Positions 43,318 through 52,395 of a DNA stretch of 64,000 bases are shown piece after piece; the first letter of the stretch is position 1; every line of letters starts with the position of its first letter. The notes beneath the pieces are model-generated. The model was not told where the DNA came from. It was given only the letters and a program-made list of their open reading frames with translations, and made no database searches. The stretch is from UBA7236 sp044227505. Lineage in GTDB: Bacteria; Bacteroidota; Bacteroidia; Chitinophagales; BACL12. The translations under genes were made by a program, and so were the position numbers. The stretch spans positions 20,862-84,861 of the forward strand of contig JBGAWP010000010.1 in the NCBI GenBank assembly GCA_044227505.1. The letters run 5' to 3'.

Positions 43318-45129
43318 TCAGCTATTTGCGTTAATTGGCAAGGTGAATTTAAAATCACTCCCTCCCTTTTCATTTTGTTCCATCCATATTTTTCCGCCGG
43401 CCTGCTCCACAATTTTTTTACAGATTGCAAGACCAATTCCGGTTCCCGAATATTCGTTTCTGGAATGTAAGCGCTGAAAGATCATAAATATTTTTTCCCG
43501 GAATTCCTCTGCTATTCCTATTCCATTGTCAGAAATGGTGAATTGATAATTTTTGCCTGTAATAGTTGATGACAGATTTATAATAGGGAGACTTTCGACA
43601 TTATATTTAATTGCATTGGAAAAGAGGTTTTGAAATAGTTGGATCATTTGGGTTTCATCGGCATTTATTACCGGCATCACCGGACAGTTTATGATCACAT
43701 TCTTTTCATTTATCTGGGTGTATAAATTTGACCTGACGGTATTTAATACAATATTCAGATCTACTAATTCTTTTGGCCGTACAAAATTGATTTCTGAAAG
43801 TGTTAGCAGATCGCTGATCAAATTATGCATGGTTTGAGTTCCATGTGTAATGAAATCCATAAAATCAATTTCATCAGAACTCAATTTTTCTTTCAAACTC
43901 CTTTTTAATAAAGTTACATAAGAGGTAACCATTCGAAGTGGTTCTCTAAGGTCATGGCTGGCAACATGTGCAAATTGTCTTAATTCGTCATTCGAAATTT
44001 CCAATTGATGAGCATATTTTTCAATTTGTTCATTTTTTTGTCGCAGTAGTTGTGCTTCTCTTTCTTTTTTCTCTAACTCAAATTCATTTCTCGCTTTTGC
44101 TATTACAAAGGTTTTTTCATCATTGAAAACATCTTTCAACGTTTGAGCATATTTTTGTTTATAAATAAATGCATTTTTATAGTCATCCACTGCGGAGTAT
44201 GCTTCTGAAAGTTGTTCGTATACATTCGACAGTGACCTGGTTACGCCGAGCTGTTCGAATAACGTTTCAGCAGTAACAAAATATTTTATAGCTTCTTCTG
44301 GTTTTCCAACAATTGCATAAGCTTCACCCATTTGGTTACTGGTATGTGCACGATTATATATGCTGTTTATTTGTTCATCGTATGCTTCTGCGCGATTAAA
44401 ATATTTTAAGGCTGTTTCAAAATCGTTTAGTTTTGTATAAACCAATCCAAGATTTGCGCAATAGATAGAAAGAAAGGAAACAGAGTTTTCCTTTTCAGCA
44501 AGTTCAAGTGCTTTTAACAGGTAATTAAGAGCGTTTTTATATTCTCCTGCCCTGAAATAAAAAACAGCATAGGAATTATAACAGTTCGCCACACCTGAAT
44601 AGTCTTCAATTTGTTCGTATAAACTGAGTGCTTTATTCAGGTATTCTTCCTGAGCGAATCCGGTATCGGTAAAATTAAAGAGTATAAATACATTGTAATA
44701 GGCATGTGCAATCCACTTCTTCTCGTAATAATTTTTATCAGATTTTAATTCCAACAATTTTATACATTCGAGATAGTGTTTTTGCGATAATACATTATCA
44801 CCGGTAAAGTGATAATTTCTTCCCAGATTCAAATGATAATAGGGGGAATAATTTTTTTTGAACTCACCTTTCAGGTAGCCAAAAGCAGTATCACATAGTT
44901 TTATCGATTCGTAATAATTGTTATTTACTAAACATTCAAACAGCGCCTTTTCCATCAAGGCCAGACCCTGATAATTTTTACTGTTTATACTTTTTGCGAG
45001 TTCTAAGGCTTCTTCAGATAGATCGCCTATTTCTGAATTGCGTTTTGAAACCAGATCCCAGGAGGTATGGAGCAGCGTTTCTATCTTTTTCTCAATTTCC
45101 TTCTTATGTAGCGCTTTGGTTTCCGGCAT
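43318..45129 (-). CDS. TPR-containing soluble histidine kinase
   Basis: 603 residues without signal peptide or membrane helix. Residues about 20-330 hold TPR units (YYHLNLGRNYHFTGDNVLSQ, AVFYFRAGEYKNALNYLLKALELAEKE, NLGLVYTKLNDFETALKYFN). A coiled coil about 345-390 (EKKEREAQLLRQKNEQIEKYA) leads to HisKA with the phospho-acceptor His in HVASHDLREPLRMV, then HATPase_c with N-box FSNAIKYN, G1 DNGIGI and G2 GTGIGLAICKK. No response regulator is adjacent, so its partner is encoded elsewhere. It is probably a cytoplasmic sensor; signal unknown. Divergent from htpG. Confidence 0.93.
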   Translation of the reverse strand: MPETKALHKKEIEKKIETLLHTSWDLVSKRNSEIGDLSEEALELAKSINSKNYQGLALMEKALFECLVNNNYYESIKLCDTAFGYLKGEFKKNYSPYYHLNLGRNYHFTGDNVLSQKHYLECIKLLELKSDKNYYEKKWIAHAYYNVFILFNFTDTGFAQEEYLNKALSLYEQIEDYSGVANCYNSYAVFYFRAGEYKNALNYLLKALELAEKENSVSFLSIYCANLGLVYTKLNDFETALKYFNRAEAYDEQINSIYNRAHTSNQMGEAYAIVGKPEEAIKYFVTAETLFEQLGVTRSLSNVYEQLSEAYSAVDDYKNAFIYKQKYAQTLKDVFNDEKTFVIAKARNEFELEKKEREAQLLRQKNEQIEKYAHQLEISNDELRQFAHVASHDLREPLRMVTSYVTLLKRSLKEKLSSDEIDFMDFITHGTQTMHNLISDLLTLSEINFVRPKELVDLNIVLNTVRSNLYTQINEKNVIINCPVMPVINADETQMIQLFQNLFSNAIKYNVESLPIINLSSTITGKNYQFTISDNGIGIAEEFREKIFMIFQRLHSRNEYSGTGIGLAICKKIVEQAGGKIWMEQNEKGGSDFKFTLPINANS

Positions 45130-45202
45130 CCTGTATTTTCAAAATTTTAATTGTCAAAGTTACCCAATTTTGCCTTTTTGTGACTTCATTTACTAACGAC
45201 AA

Positions 45203-45235
45203 TTTGTCAGCAACTATGGCGTGGCATATGGTTTG
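45203..45235 (+). promoter_or_regulatory. Candidate promoter of htpG
   Basis: TTTG at 45203-45206 and TATGGTTTG at 45227-45235 (TAnnTTTG with one extra base) are separated by 20 bp. The transcript would start near 45242, giving a leader of about 22 nt to ATG 45264. No CIRCE-like inverted repeat is evident. Confidence 0.35.
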
Positions 45236-45263
45236 AAAGTTGCGTCCTGCTAAATTTCGCATT

Positions 45264-47156
45264 ATGACAATAGAAAAAGGAAACATAGCCGTTCAAACGG
45301 AAAACATCTTCCCAATAATAAAAAAGTTCTTATACAGCGACCATGAGATCTTTTTGCGTGAGTTGATCTCCAATGCTGTGGATGCCACACAAAAACTGAA
45401 AAAACTATCTTCCCTTGGTGAAGTAAGCGGTGAGATCGGGAGTACGACCATAGAAATCAAAATTGACAAGGAAGCAAAAACAATTACTATTTCTGATAAA
45501 GGAATTGGAATGACAGCCGAGGAGGTGAAAAAATATATCAATCAGATCGCCTTTTCCAGCGCCAGCGAATTTCTGGAAAAATATAATGGGGTGGAGGAAG
45601 GTAAAAGTATAATCGGACATTTTGGTCTTGGATTTTACAGTGCCTTCATGGTTGCGGATAAAGTTCAATTGGTGACAAGATCTGCTAAAGCTGATAGTGA
45701 GTCAGTGCGCTGGGAATGTGACGGCAGTACCGAATTTACGCTGGAGGCATTTGAAAAGGAGGGTCGCGGAACAGATGTTATTCTATACATCAACGAAGAA
45801 AACGAATCTTTCCTGGAAGAAAGTAAGATTGCGGGACTTCTTAATAAATACTGCAAATTTTTACCGGTTCCAATTCAGTTTGGTGAGAAGGAAGAGACAA
45901 TTACCAACGAAGCGGAAACAGATACCGAAGATGATGCAAAGACCTCCGAAACAATAAAAGTTCCGAATATCATCAATAACACAGAACCGGCTTGGACCAA
46001 AAAACCTGCTGATCTTACGGATGAAGATTACAAAAAATTCTATAGTGAATTGTATCCTTATTCAGAGGCTCCTTTGTTCTGGATCCATTTAAATGTGGAT
46101 TATCCTTTTAATCTTACGGGAATTTTATATTTCCCAAGAATTAAAAAGAGTTACGAAATTCAAAAAAATAAAATTCAATTATACAGCAATCAGGTATTTG
46201 TAACAGATGAAGTAAAGGAAATTGTACCGGAATGGTTGACTTTATTACACGGTGTGATCGACTCTCCTGATATTCCTTTAAATGTTTCAAGAAGTTATTT
46301 GCAAAGTGATCAGAATGTTAAAAAGATAAATGCCTATATCACGAAAAAGGTTGCTGATAAACTGGAAGAATTATTTAAACAAGACAGAGCGCAGTTTGAA
46401 GAGAAATGGGAAAATATCAATGTGATCATTAAGTACGGAATGTTGAGCGATGATAAATTCAGCGGTCGTGCAGAAAAATTCTGTTTATTGCAAAATACAG
46501 AGAAAAAATATTTCACCTTCGATGAATACAGTGCTCATATTGAAGCGGGTCAGACAGATAAAAACGGACAGAAAATTGCTTTATATACAAATAACACTAT
46601 TGATCATAATGTTTATGTAGACGCTGCTAAAAACAGAGGATATGATGTTTTGGAAGTGGATAATGTTATTGATAATCATTTTATTTCTCTGCTTGAACAA
46701 AAATTAGCCGGTGTTCAATTTAAAAGAGTGGATGCAGATACGATAGATAAATTGATAGATAAGGATGAAAAAGTTGAGTCAGTTTTATCTGAAGACGAAC
46801 AGAATGGAATTAAGGAATTATTTGAAAAAGTAATTGATGCAAACGCAGGAACAGTTGTTATCAATCCGCAATCGCCTGATGATAGTCCTGTATCCATCAC
46901 GAAACCAGAATTTATGCGCCGTATGAAAGAAATGAGCCATATGAACGGGATGGATTTTGCTGCCATGATGCCCGATCAATATAATCTTGTTGTGAATACA
47001 AATCATCCTTTAATAAATAAAATTCTGAAAATGGATGAGGATCAAAAACAGACATCTGTTAAACAACTACACGACCTGGCCTTGTTATCGCAGGGTATAT
47101 TGAAAGGAAATGACTTAACAGAATTTGTAAAACGCAGTGTAGGTATGATGGTATAA
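45264..47156 (+). CDS. htpG: Molecular chaperone HtpG (Hsp90)
   Basis: 630 residues starting at ATG 45264 (MTIEKGNIAVQTENIFPIIK); a TTG 24 bp upstream is in frame but less likely. N-terminal GHKL ATPase motifs are ELISNAVDATQKL, DKGIGMTAEEVKKYI and GHFGLGFYSAFMVADKV; middle domain PLFWIHLNVDYPFNLTGILYFP and NVSRSYLQSDQNVKKI follow, then the C-terminal dimerisation domain. A client-folding chaperone of the cytoplasm. The linker around residue 225 contains an acidic insert (NEAETDTEDDAKTS) of the kind seen in Bacteroidota HtpG. Confidence 0.97.
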   Translation: MTIEKGNIAVQTENIFPIIKKFLYSDHEIFLRELISNAVDATQKLKKLSSLGEVSGEIGSTTIEIKIDKEAKTITISDKGIGMTAEEVKKYINQIAFSSASEFLEKYNGVEEGKSIIGHFGLGFYSAFMVADKVQLVTRSAKADSESVRWECDGSTEFTLEAFEKEGRGTDVILYINEENESFLEESKIAGLLNKYCKFLPVPIQFGEKEETITNEAETDTEDDAKTSETIKVPNIINNTEPAWTKKPADLTDEDYKKFYSELYPYSEAPLFWIHLNVDYPFNLTGILYFPRIKKSYEIQKNKIQLYSNQVFVTDEVKEIVPEWLTLLHGVIDSPDIPLNVSRSYLQSDQNVKKINAYITKKVADKLEELFKQDRAQFEEKWENINVIIKYGMLSDDKFSGRAEKFCLLQNTEKKYFTFDEYSAHIEAGQTDKNGQKIALYTNNTIDHNVYVDAAKNRGYDVLEVDNVIDNHFISLLEQKLAGVQFKRVDADTIDKLIDKDEKVESVLSEDEQNGIKELFEKVIDANAGTVVINPQSPDDSPVSITKPEFMRRMKEMSHMNGMDFAAMMPDQYNLVVNTNHPLINKILKMDEDQKQTSVKQLHDLALLSQGILKGNDLTEFVKRSVGMMV

Positions 47157-47194
47157 TTTGCAACTTTGAGTTAGTTGCGTATATTTGCATCAAC

Positions 47195-47254
47195 ATGATG
47201 AACAACAATAAACGTAAATCTTCTAAACGTTACCCACTTTTTGGTGAGTCGTGA
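47195..47254 (+). CDS. Possible 19-codon micro-ORF between htpG and lysA
   Basis: ATG-ATG at 47195 opens MMNNNKRKSSKRYPLFGES, a basic 19-residue peptide ending at TGA, followed by a strong terminator-like hairpin (47278-47307) and lysA. Its sequence overlaps a possible stem (atcttc at about 47218-47223 with gaagat at 47253-47258). It could be a leader peptide for attenuation of lysA or chance. There is no lysine codon cluster beyond four Lys in 19. No homologue is known to me. Confidence 0.3.
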   Translation: MMNNNKRKSSKRYPLFGES

Positions 47255-47277
47255 AGATTTTGTTGTAAAATAAATCG

Positions 47278-47307
47278 AAAGGCTTACCCGAAAAGGTAGG
47301 CCTTTTT
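47278..47307 (+). terminator. Intrinsic terminator after htpG
   Basis: An 11-bp stem with one G.T-type mismatch, aaaggcttacc / ggtaggccttt with a 6-nt loop, ends in a run of six T. It lies 120 bp after htpG and 20 bp before the lysA ATG, so it may also attenuate lysA. Confidence 0.75.
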
Positions 47308-47326
47308 TAATAGGTATAACTTTGAA

Positions 47327-48583
47327 ATGATGCAACTCAAAAACAACGATTATTATTCCGGTGATGTGCGCTTGCTCGACATTGCCGAAGAACACGGAAC
47401 ACCTGTTTACGTGTATGATGCACAAATTATGACAACCCAATTCAATCGTTTGAAAAAGGCTTTTGACAGGGTTGATGTTAAGATAAAATATGCCTGTAAG
47501 GCACTTACCAATATTTCCGTATTAAAACATTTTAAGTCCTTGGGATCTGATCTGGATGCTGTTTCTATTGAAGAGGTAAAACTTGGATTGCACGCAGGTT
47601 TTTCTTCTGAACAAATTTTATTTACTCCCAATTGTGTTTCCATAGAAGAGATTAAACAAGCGGTGGACCTGGGCGTTACAATTAATATAGATAATATTTC
47701 CGTTCTCGAACAATTCGGTCATTTTTATGGAAATACTGTTCCCTGTTGTATCAGAATAAATCCGCATATTGAAGCGGGAGGACATCAACATATTCAAACC
47801 GGACATATCGATAGTAAATTTGGTATATCTGTTTATCAGATGCGACATGTGCACCGTGTGGTAACTGCAAACAAAATGCATATCATCGGATTGCATATGC
47901 ATACCGGATCTGATATTTTAGATAGCAATGTTTTTTTACAGGGAGCTGAATTATTATTTGATGCAGCTTATCAATTTCCTGATCTGCAATTTCTTGATTT
48001 TGGAAGCGGATTTAAAGTAGGTTATAAGGAGGAAGATGTTACCACTGATATTGAAGAATTAGGAAATACTTTATGCACCCGATTTAATGAATTTTGTGAA
48101 GAATATGGTCGCAAATTGGAACTTTGGTTTGAACCCGGAAAATTTTTAGTAAGCGAGGCCGGAATTTTATTGGTTAAAGTGAATGTAATCAAACCAACCA
48201 TGGCAACAGTTTTTGCAGGCGTTGACAGCGGTCAAAATCATTTGATTCGTCCCATGTTTTATGATGCTTATCACGGCATCATCAATATTTCAAACCCCAC
48301 CGGAACACAAAGAATTTATACTGTAGTTGGATATATTTGTGAAACAGATACTCTAGCGCGCGACAGAAAAATAACTGAAATTCACGAAGGTGATATTCTC
48401 GCAATAAAAAATGCCGGCGCTTACGGATTTACCATGAGCAATAATTACAACAGCAGAATGCGTCCGCCGGAGGTGTTTATTGTAAATGGTAAAGCGCATC
48501 TTATAAGAAAAAGGGAGACTTTGGATGATTTGTTGAGGAATCAAGTGGAGATTGAGATTGGGGTTGCAGCAGATTTTAATTAG
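47327..48583 (+). CDS. lysA: Diaminopimelate decarboxylase
   Basis: 418 residues, fold-type III PLP enzyme. The PLP lysine lies in IKYACKALTNISVLKH; other signatures are SKFGIS, IIGLHMHTGSDILD, the Gly-rich FLDFGSGFKVGY, FEPGKFLVSEAG and CETDTLARDR (substrate Cys-Glu). It converts meso-DAP to L-lysine, the last step of lysine synthesis. It stands alone between htpG and aspS and lies just behind a terminator-like hairpin. Confidence 0.95.
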   Translation: MMQLKNNDYYSGDVRLLDIAEEHGTPVYVYDAQIMTTQFNRLKKAFDRVDVKIKYACKALTNISVLKHFKSLGSDLDAVSIEEVKLGLHAGFSSEQILFTPNCVSIEEIKQAVDLGVTINIDNISVLEQFGHFYGNTVPCCIRINPHIEAGGHQHIQTGHIDSKFGISVYQMRHVHRVVTANKMHIIGLHMHTGSDILDSNVFLQGAELLFDAAYQFPDLQFLDFGSGFKVGYKEEDVTTDIEELGNTLCTRFNEFCEEYGRKLELWFEPGKFLVSEAGILLVKVNVIKPTMATVFAGVDSGQNHLIRPMFYDAYHGIINISNPTGTQRIYTVVGYICETDTLARDRKITEIHEGDILAIKNAGAYGFTMSNNYNSRMRPPEVFIVNGKAHLIRKRETLDDLLRNQVEIEIGVAADFN

Positions 48584-48616
48584 TAGTTCTAAATTAACTT
48601 GATAATTATTCTCCGC

Positions 48617-48704
48617 CCTTCCACAGAGTTCCTTCGGTAACTCTGTGGAGAAACTCTCAACCTGGTACTTCGCCACAGAGTTACCGAAGGAACTCTGTGG
48701 AAGG
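48617..48704. repeat. Double-hairpin REP-like inverted repeat
   Basis: Perfect 32-bp arms (48617-48648 and 48673-48704) surround a 24-bp spacer. Each arm is itself a hairpin: ccacagagtt / aactctgtgg around ccttcggt. Thus two identical stem-loops in opposite orientation, the architecture of BIME/REP units. It lies in the 129-bp convergent gap between lysA and aspS and could act as a bidirectional terminator. Confidence 0.88.
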
Positions 48705-48712
48705 CTGACACC

Positions 48713-50482
48713 TCACAACAACTTCAACCCCACAATTTTCAACTGATCATTATCCACCTCTCCCGGCGCATCCATCATAAGATCTCTTCCTGCATTATTT
48801 TTGGGGAAAGGAATTACATCGCGAATAGTTTCGCCGCCGCACATCAGCATTACCCAACGATCGAAACCGAAGGCACAACCTCCGTGTGGTGGAGCGCCGT
48901 ATTGAAATGCATTAACCATGAAACCGAAACGTTTCTCTTTTTCTTCTTCTGAAAATCCGAGTATGGTAAATATTTTTTCCTGTAAAACTTTATCGTGCAC
49001 GCGAATACTTCCGCTTAATATTTCGTTGCCATTCATTACAAGATCATAACTCTGCGCGCGAACACGCAAAGGATCGCTGTCCATATACTGAAAATCATCC
49101 AGGTGTGGTGAGCAGAATGGATGATGTGCAAATATGGGTTCTCCTGTATTTTCATCGGGTTCAAATAAAGGCATATCAACAACCCAGAATACACTCCATG
49201 CATTTTCATCAATCCATTTTTCACGTTTGGCCATTTCCAAACGCAACTCTCCTAATACCTTTCTTGTTTTATTTATTTTATCTCCGACAATTAAAATAAG
49301 ATCTCCTTTTTCTGCATTGATTTCTTTTCCTATTGATATTAATTGTTCCTGCGAATAAAATTTATCTACCGACGATTTAATACTTCCATCTAAATTAAAA
49401 CGGATATATATTAATCCACCTGCACCGCGCTGTGGCGCTTTTACAAATTCCGTTAATTCGTCAATTTGTTTGCGGGTGTATTCACTGCATCCTTTTGCAT
49501 TTATACCTGCAACCAATCCTCCTGAATTAATTACAGAATTAAATACAGAAAATTCTGTTCCACCAACTGCATTATTGAGTTCGTGAATTTTGCAATCAAA
49601 ACGCAGATCCGGTTTATCGGAACCGTAATATTTTATTGCATCTAAATAAGGCAATCTTTGAAAATCAGGTAATTCAATATTCTTCGTTTTTTTGAATACA
49701 TGTTTCACCATACCTTCAAACATAAACCAAACGTCTTCCTGATTCACGAAACTCATTTCGCAGTCAATTTGCGTAAATTCCGGTTGACGGTCGCCGCGCA
49801 AGTCTTCATCGCGAAAACATTTGGCAATTTGATAATATCGGTCCATCCCCGCAACCATCAATAATTGTTTTAATATTTGCGGAGATTGCGGCAATGCATA
49901 AAATAAACCTGCCTGCATTCTGCTCGGCACTAAAAAATCTCTTGCACCTTCAGGAGTTGATTTAATTAAGTTGGGAGTTTCAATTTCTACAAATCCTTCC
50001 GCATCTAAATATTCGCGAACAGCTCGAAGCATACTTGCCCGAAGCATTAATCTTTTTTGCATTTGCGGGCGACGAAGATCGAGATAACGATATTTCATAC
50101 GCAATTCCTCTCCACCATCAGTATCATCATCCATGGTAAAAGGAGGTAATTCGGAAGCATTTAAAATTGTTAATGCTTCCACAATTATTTCAATTTCACC
50201 GGTTGGGATTTTCGTATTCTTATTGGAGCGTTCGGCAACCTTTCCACTTACTTGTATCACCCATTCTCTGCCGAGGGTTCTTGCGGTATCACATAAAACC
50301 TCATCAGTTTTCACCATAAAAACCAATTGTGTCAATCCATGACGATCCCGTAGATCGATAAACACCATTTCACCCAGATCTCGTTTAATATTTACCCATC
50401 CGGAAAGAGTTACCGTTTTTCCGATATCTGATATCCGCAATTCACCACAAGTGTTTGACCTATAATAAGTTGAACTATGCAT
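48713..50482 (-). CDS. aspS: Aspartyl-tRNA synthetase
   Basis: 589 residues, bacterial-type class IIb synthetase. It has the N-terminal OB anticodon-binding domain (KTVTLSGWVNIKRDLGEMVFIDLRDRHG), motif 2 (FRDEDLRGDRQPEFTQIDCEMSF), the bacterial GAD insert (about 280-430), and motif 3 in GCAFGFDRWVMLMCG, followed by IRDVIPFPKNNAGRDLMM. It charges tRNA-Asp. An exact -7 element (TATTTTTG, minus strand 50501-50508) lies about 20 nt upstream of the ATG, divergent from the DNRLRE genes. Confidence 0.97.
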   Translation of the reverse strand: MHSSTYYRSNTCGELRISDIGKTVTLSGWVNIKRDLGEMVFIDLRDRHGLTQLVFMVKTDEVLCDTARTLGREWVIQVSGKVAERSNKNTKIPTGEIEIIVEALTILNASELPPFTMDDDTDGGEELRMKYRYLDLRRPQMQKRLMLRASMLRAVREYLDAEGFVEIETPNLIKSTPEGARDFLVPSRMQAGLFYALPQSPQILKQLLMVAGMDRYYQIAKCFRDEDLRGDRQPEFTQIDCEMSFVNQEDVWFMFEGMVKHVFKKTKNIELPDFQRLPYLDAIKYYGSDKPDLRFDCKIHELNNAVGGTEFSVFNSVINSGGLVAGINAKGCSEYTRKQIDELTEFVKAPQRGAGGLIYIRFNLDGSIKSSVDKFYSQEQLISIGKEINAEKGDLILIVGDKINKTRKVLGELRLEMAKREKWIDENAWSVFWVVDMPLFEPDENTGEPIFAHHPFCSPHLDDFQYMDSDPLRVRAQSYDLVMNGNEILSGSIRVHDKVLQEKIFTILGFSEEEKEKRFGFMVNAFQYGAPPHGGCAFGFDRWVMLMCGGETIRDVIPFPKNNAGRDLMMDAPGEVDNDQLKIVGLKLL

Positions 50483-50539
50483 TTGTATTCAATTTCGACA
50501 CAAAAATAAAACATTAGAGGAACCAAACTCCTAATGCAC

Positions 50540-50569
50540 TTGACTTTCGTCTTGTTTTTTTTAATTTTG
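50540..50569 (+). promoter_or_regulatory. Bacteroidota-type promoter of the DNRLRE genes
   Basis: TTG at 50540-50542 and an exact TAATTTTG at 50562-50569 are separated by 19 bp, the consensus spacing. The start point would be near 50576, about 12 nt before ATG 50588. It also argues against the upstream in-frame ATG at 50534. A purine-rich aaggaaa lies just before the ATG. Confidence 0.65.
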
Positions 50570-50587
50570 TGGAAGGAAATTGAATCC

Positions 50588-51472
50588 ATGAAACTACTTT
50601 TTTCTATACTTTTGATTATTCCGGTAATTTTAACAGCGCAATCAACTATCACATTGCAGCCACATTTTGAGGACGGAAATAATACGTATCTCAGAACCGG
50701 ATGGCCTGATCTTCCTGCTGTTGGTGTTACAGATCTTACAAATTATACCTGGACTTGCAGTGGCGATCTTTGCCTGGCACGGGGTCTATTTACGTTTAAT
50801 TTGGAGGAAATTACTTTGGGCTCCACTGTAAATTCCGCACTGTTATATTTATATGCCGACCTTACCACAACAAATTGTTATGGAGGTGATGAGCCACACG
50901 CCGGTACAAATGCGTCTCATATTTATCGGGTATTGGAAAATTGGGATTATAACACCGTTACCTGGAATACACAGCCTGGCTTTTCACTATTGCACGCGGT
51001 GCCTATCGAAGAAAGTACTGACCCTCAACAGGATTATATATTAGATGTGACCACACTAGTACAAGATTGGGTAGATAATCCCCTTAGCTCCTTTGGATTT
51101 TTAATAAAACTGGATAACGAAATAGATTATTATAGCAGTTTAATTTTTTGTTCTTCCTTTAATACTGACACCACAAAACATCCAAAATTAATTGTTGAGT
51201 ATACCAAACAATTGGATATTTCAAATACAACATCACCTGAAATTGCTATTTATCCAAACCCGGCAAAAGAAACGATTATTATTCAGCTGAATTATAATGC
51301 CAATACATTTTCAATTTTTAATTTATGCGATCATTCAGGTAGAATTATCAGGTCTTTCAAATTCCAGGAAGGATCTGATAAATTTGAAATTTCAATAACC
51401 GATATTCCTTCAGGATTATACTTTATTAGCGATAATAATGGTAATTACAAAACAATAGAAATTGTTAATTAA
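50588..51472 (+). CDS. DNRLRE-domain secreted protein with type IX sorting domain (copy 1)
   Basis: 294 residues from ATG 50588 with a signal peptide (MKLLFSILLIIPVILTAQ). Residues about 20-205 form a DNRLRE-like beta-sandwich: TITLQPHFEDGNNTYLR, the shared YTWTCSGDLCLARGLFTF, an SALLYLYADLTTT strand, WDYNTVTWNTQP and YILDVTTLVQDWVDNP. The C-terminal domain (about 215-294: IAIYPNPAKETIII ... GLYFISDNNGNYKTIEIVN) is a type A T9SS sorting signal, so the protein is exported and probably attached to the cell surface. DNRLRE domains are linked to carbohydrate binding or sheath proteins. Closely similar to the next gene. Confidence 0.85.
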   Translation: MKLLFSILLIIPVILTAQSTITLQPHFEDGNNTYLRTGWPDLPAVGVTDLTNYTWTCSGDLCLARGLFTFNLEEITLGSTVNSALLYLYADLTTTNCYGGDEPHAGTNASHIYRVLENWDYNTVTWNTQPGFSLLHAVPIEESTDPQQDYILDVTTLVQDWVDNPLSSFGFLIKLDNEIDYYSSLIFCSSFNTDTTKHPKLIVEYTKQLDISNTTSPEIAIYPNPAKETIIIQLNYNANTFSIFNLCDHSGRIIRSFKFQEGSDKFEISITDIPSGLYFISDNNGNYKTIEIVN

Positions 51473-51503
51473 ATAAATTATTAAAATCTTAAAAATTTAA
51501 AAA

Positions 51504-52388
51504 ATGAAACACTTAATCCTAACTTTTTTGCTTGCGCCCTTTGCAACATTTGCACAAACAACCATCATTTTACAACCGCATTATGCCGATGGCAGCAATG
51601 CTTATATCAGAAGTAATCTTCCTGAAATACCTGTTGTTGGATCATCAGACCTGACTGCTTATGCATGGACCTGTGATGGCGACCTTTGTAACGGAAGGGG
51701 ATTTTTTAAGATCGGATTAGAGGCAATTCCTGCAGGGGCCTTAATAAATTCTGCCAGTTTATACCTTTTTGCAAACACCACAACCGGTATTGGTTTTGGT
51801 GGATCTGAACCACAAACAGGTAATAATGACGCAAATGTTTTTCGTGTTATCGAGGATTGGGATGATGCTACATTAACCTGGTCAGATCAGCCTGAAGTTA
51901 CTACGGAAAATGCCTTGGTAATTGACGAAAGCACTGATCCTATTCAGGATTACGTATTGGATGCAACTGCAATGATACAAGACATGATAGATGACCCCAC
52001 CGGTTCTTTCGGATTTACAATTCGATTACAGGATGAAGCAGATTTTTACAGTAGTTTAATATTTGCATCTTCTTACCATTTTAACGAAGATATGCATCCG
52101 AAATTGGAAGTAAATTATACTATACAGGATGCAATTGAACCTGTAGATGTTCCTTCATTTAATATTTATCCAAACCCGACAAATAATAATTGCATAATTG
52201 TATTTGATGAAGTTACATCTAATATTTCTGATGTGAGGATTTGTGATATTGTTGGAAATGAAATACTGAAATTTGAAGTGCCGGCCGGGTTAACACAGTA
52301 TGATTGCAACTTTGAAAATGTATCGCCAGGGTTATATTTTGTGTATTCAGGCAATTTGATTGCAAATAAATTGCAGGTAGTGAGATAA
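51504..52388 (+). CDS. DNRLRE-domain secreted protein with type IX sorting domain (copy 2)
   Basis: 294 residues, signal peptide (MKHLILTFLLAPFATFAQ), the same DNRLRE-like sandwich (TIILQPHYADGSNAYIRS, YAWTCDGDLCNGRGFFKI, IDESTDPIQDYVLDATAMIQD, YSSLIFASSYHFNEDMHPKLEVNYT) and a T9SS type A tail (FNIYPNPTNNNCIIVF ... GLYFVYSGNLIANKLQVV). It follows copy 1 by 31 bp and matches it throughout the sandwich, so this is a recent-to-moderate tandem duplication. The two Cys of the TWTCxGDLC loop are conserved in both copies and could form a disulfide. Confidence 0.85.
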   Translation: MKHLILTFLLAPFATFAQTTIILQPHYADGSNAYIRSNLPEIPVVGSSDLTAYAWTCDGDLCNGRGFFKIGLEAIPAGALINSASLYLFANTTTGIGFGGSEPQTGNNDANVFRVIEDWDDATLTWSDQPEVTTENALVIDESTDPIQDYVLDATAMIQDMIDDPTGSFGFTIRLQDEADFYSSLIFASSYHFNEDMHPKLEVNYTIQDAIEPVDVPSFNIYPNPTNNNCIIVFDEVTSNISDVRICDIVGNEILKFEVPAGLTQYDCNFENVSPGLYFVYSGNLIANKLQVVR

Positions 52389-52395
52389 TGTATAG

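Noticed and set aside
47157..47326. Lysine riboswitch before lysA
   Set aside because: The 170-bp gap is too short and lacks the expected multi-helix L-box layout; only one strong hairpin is visible.
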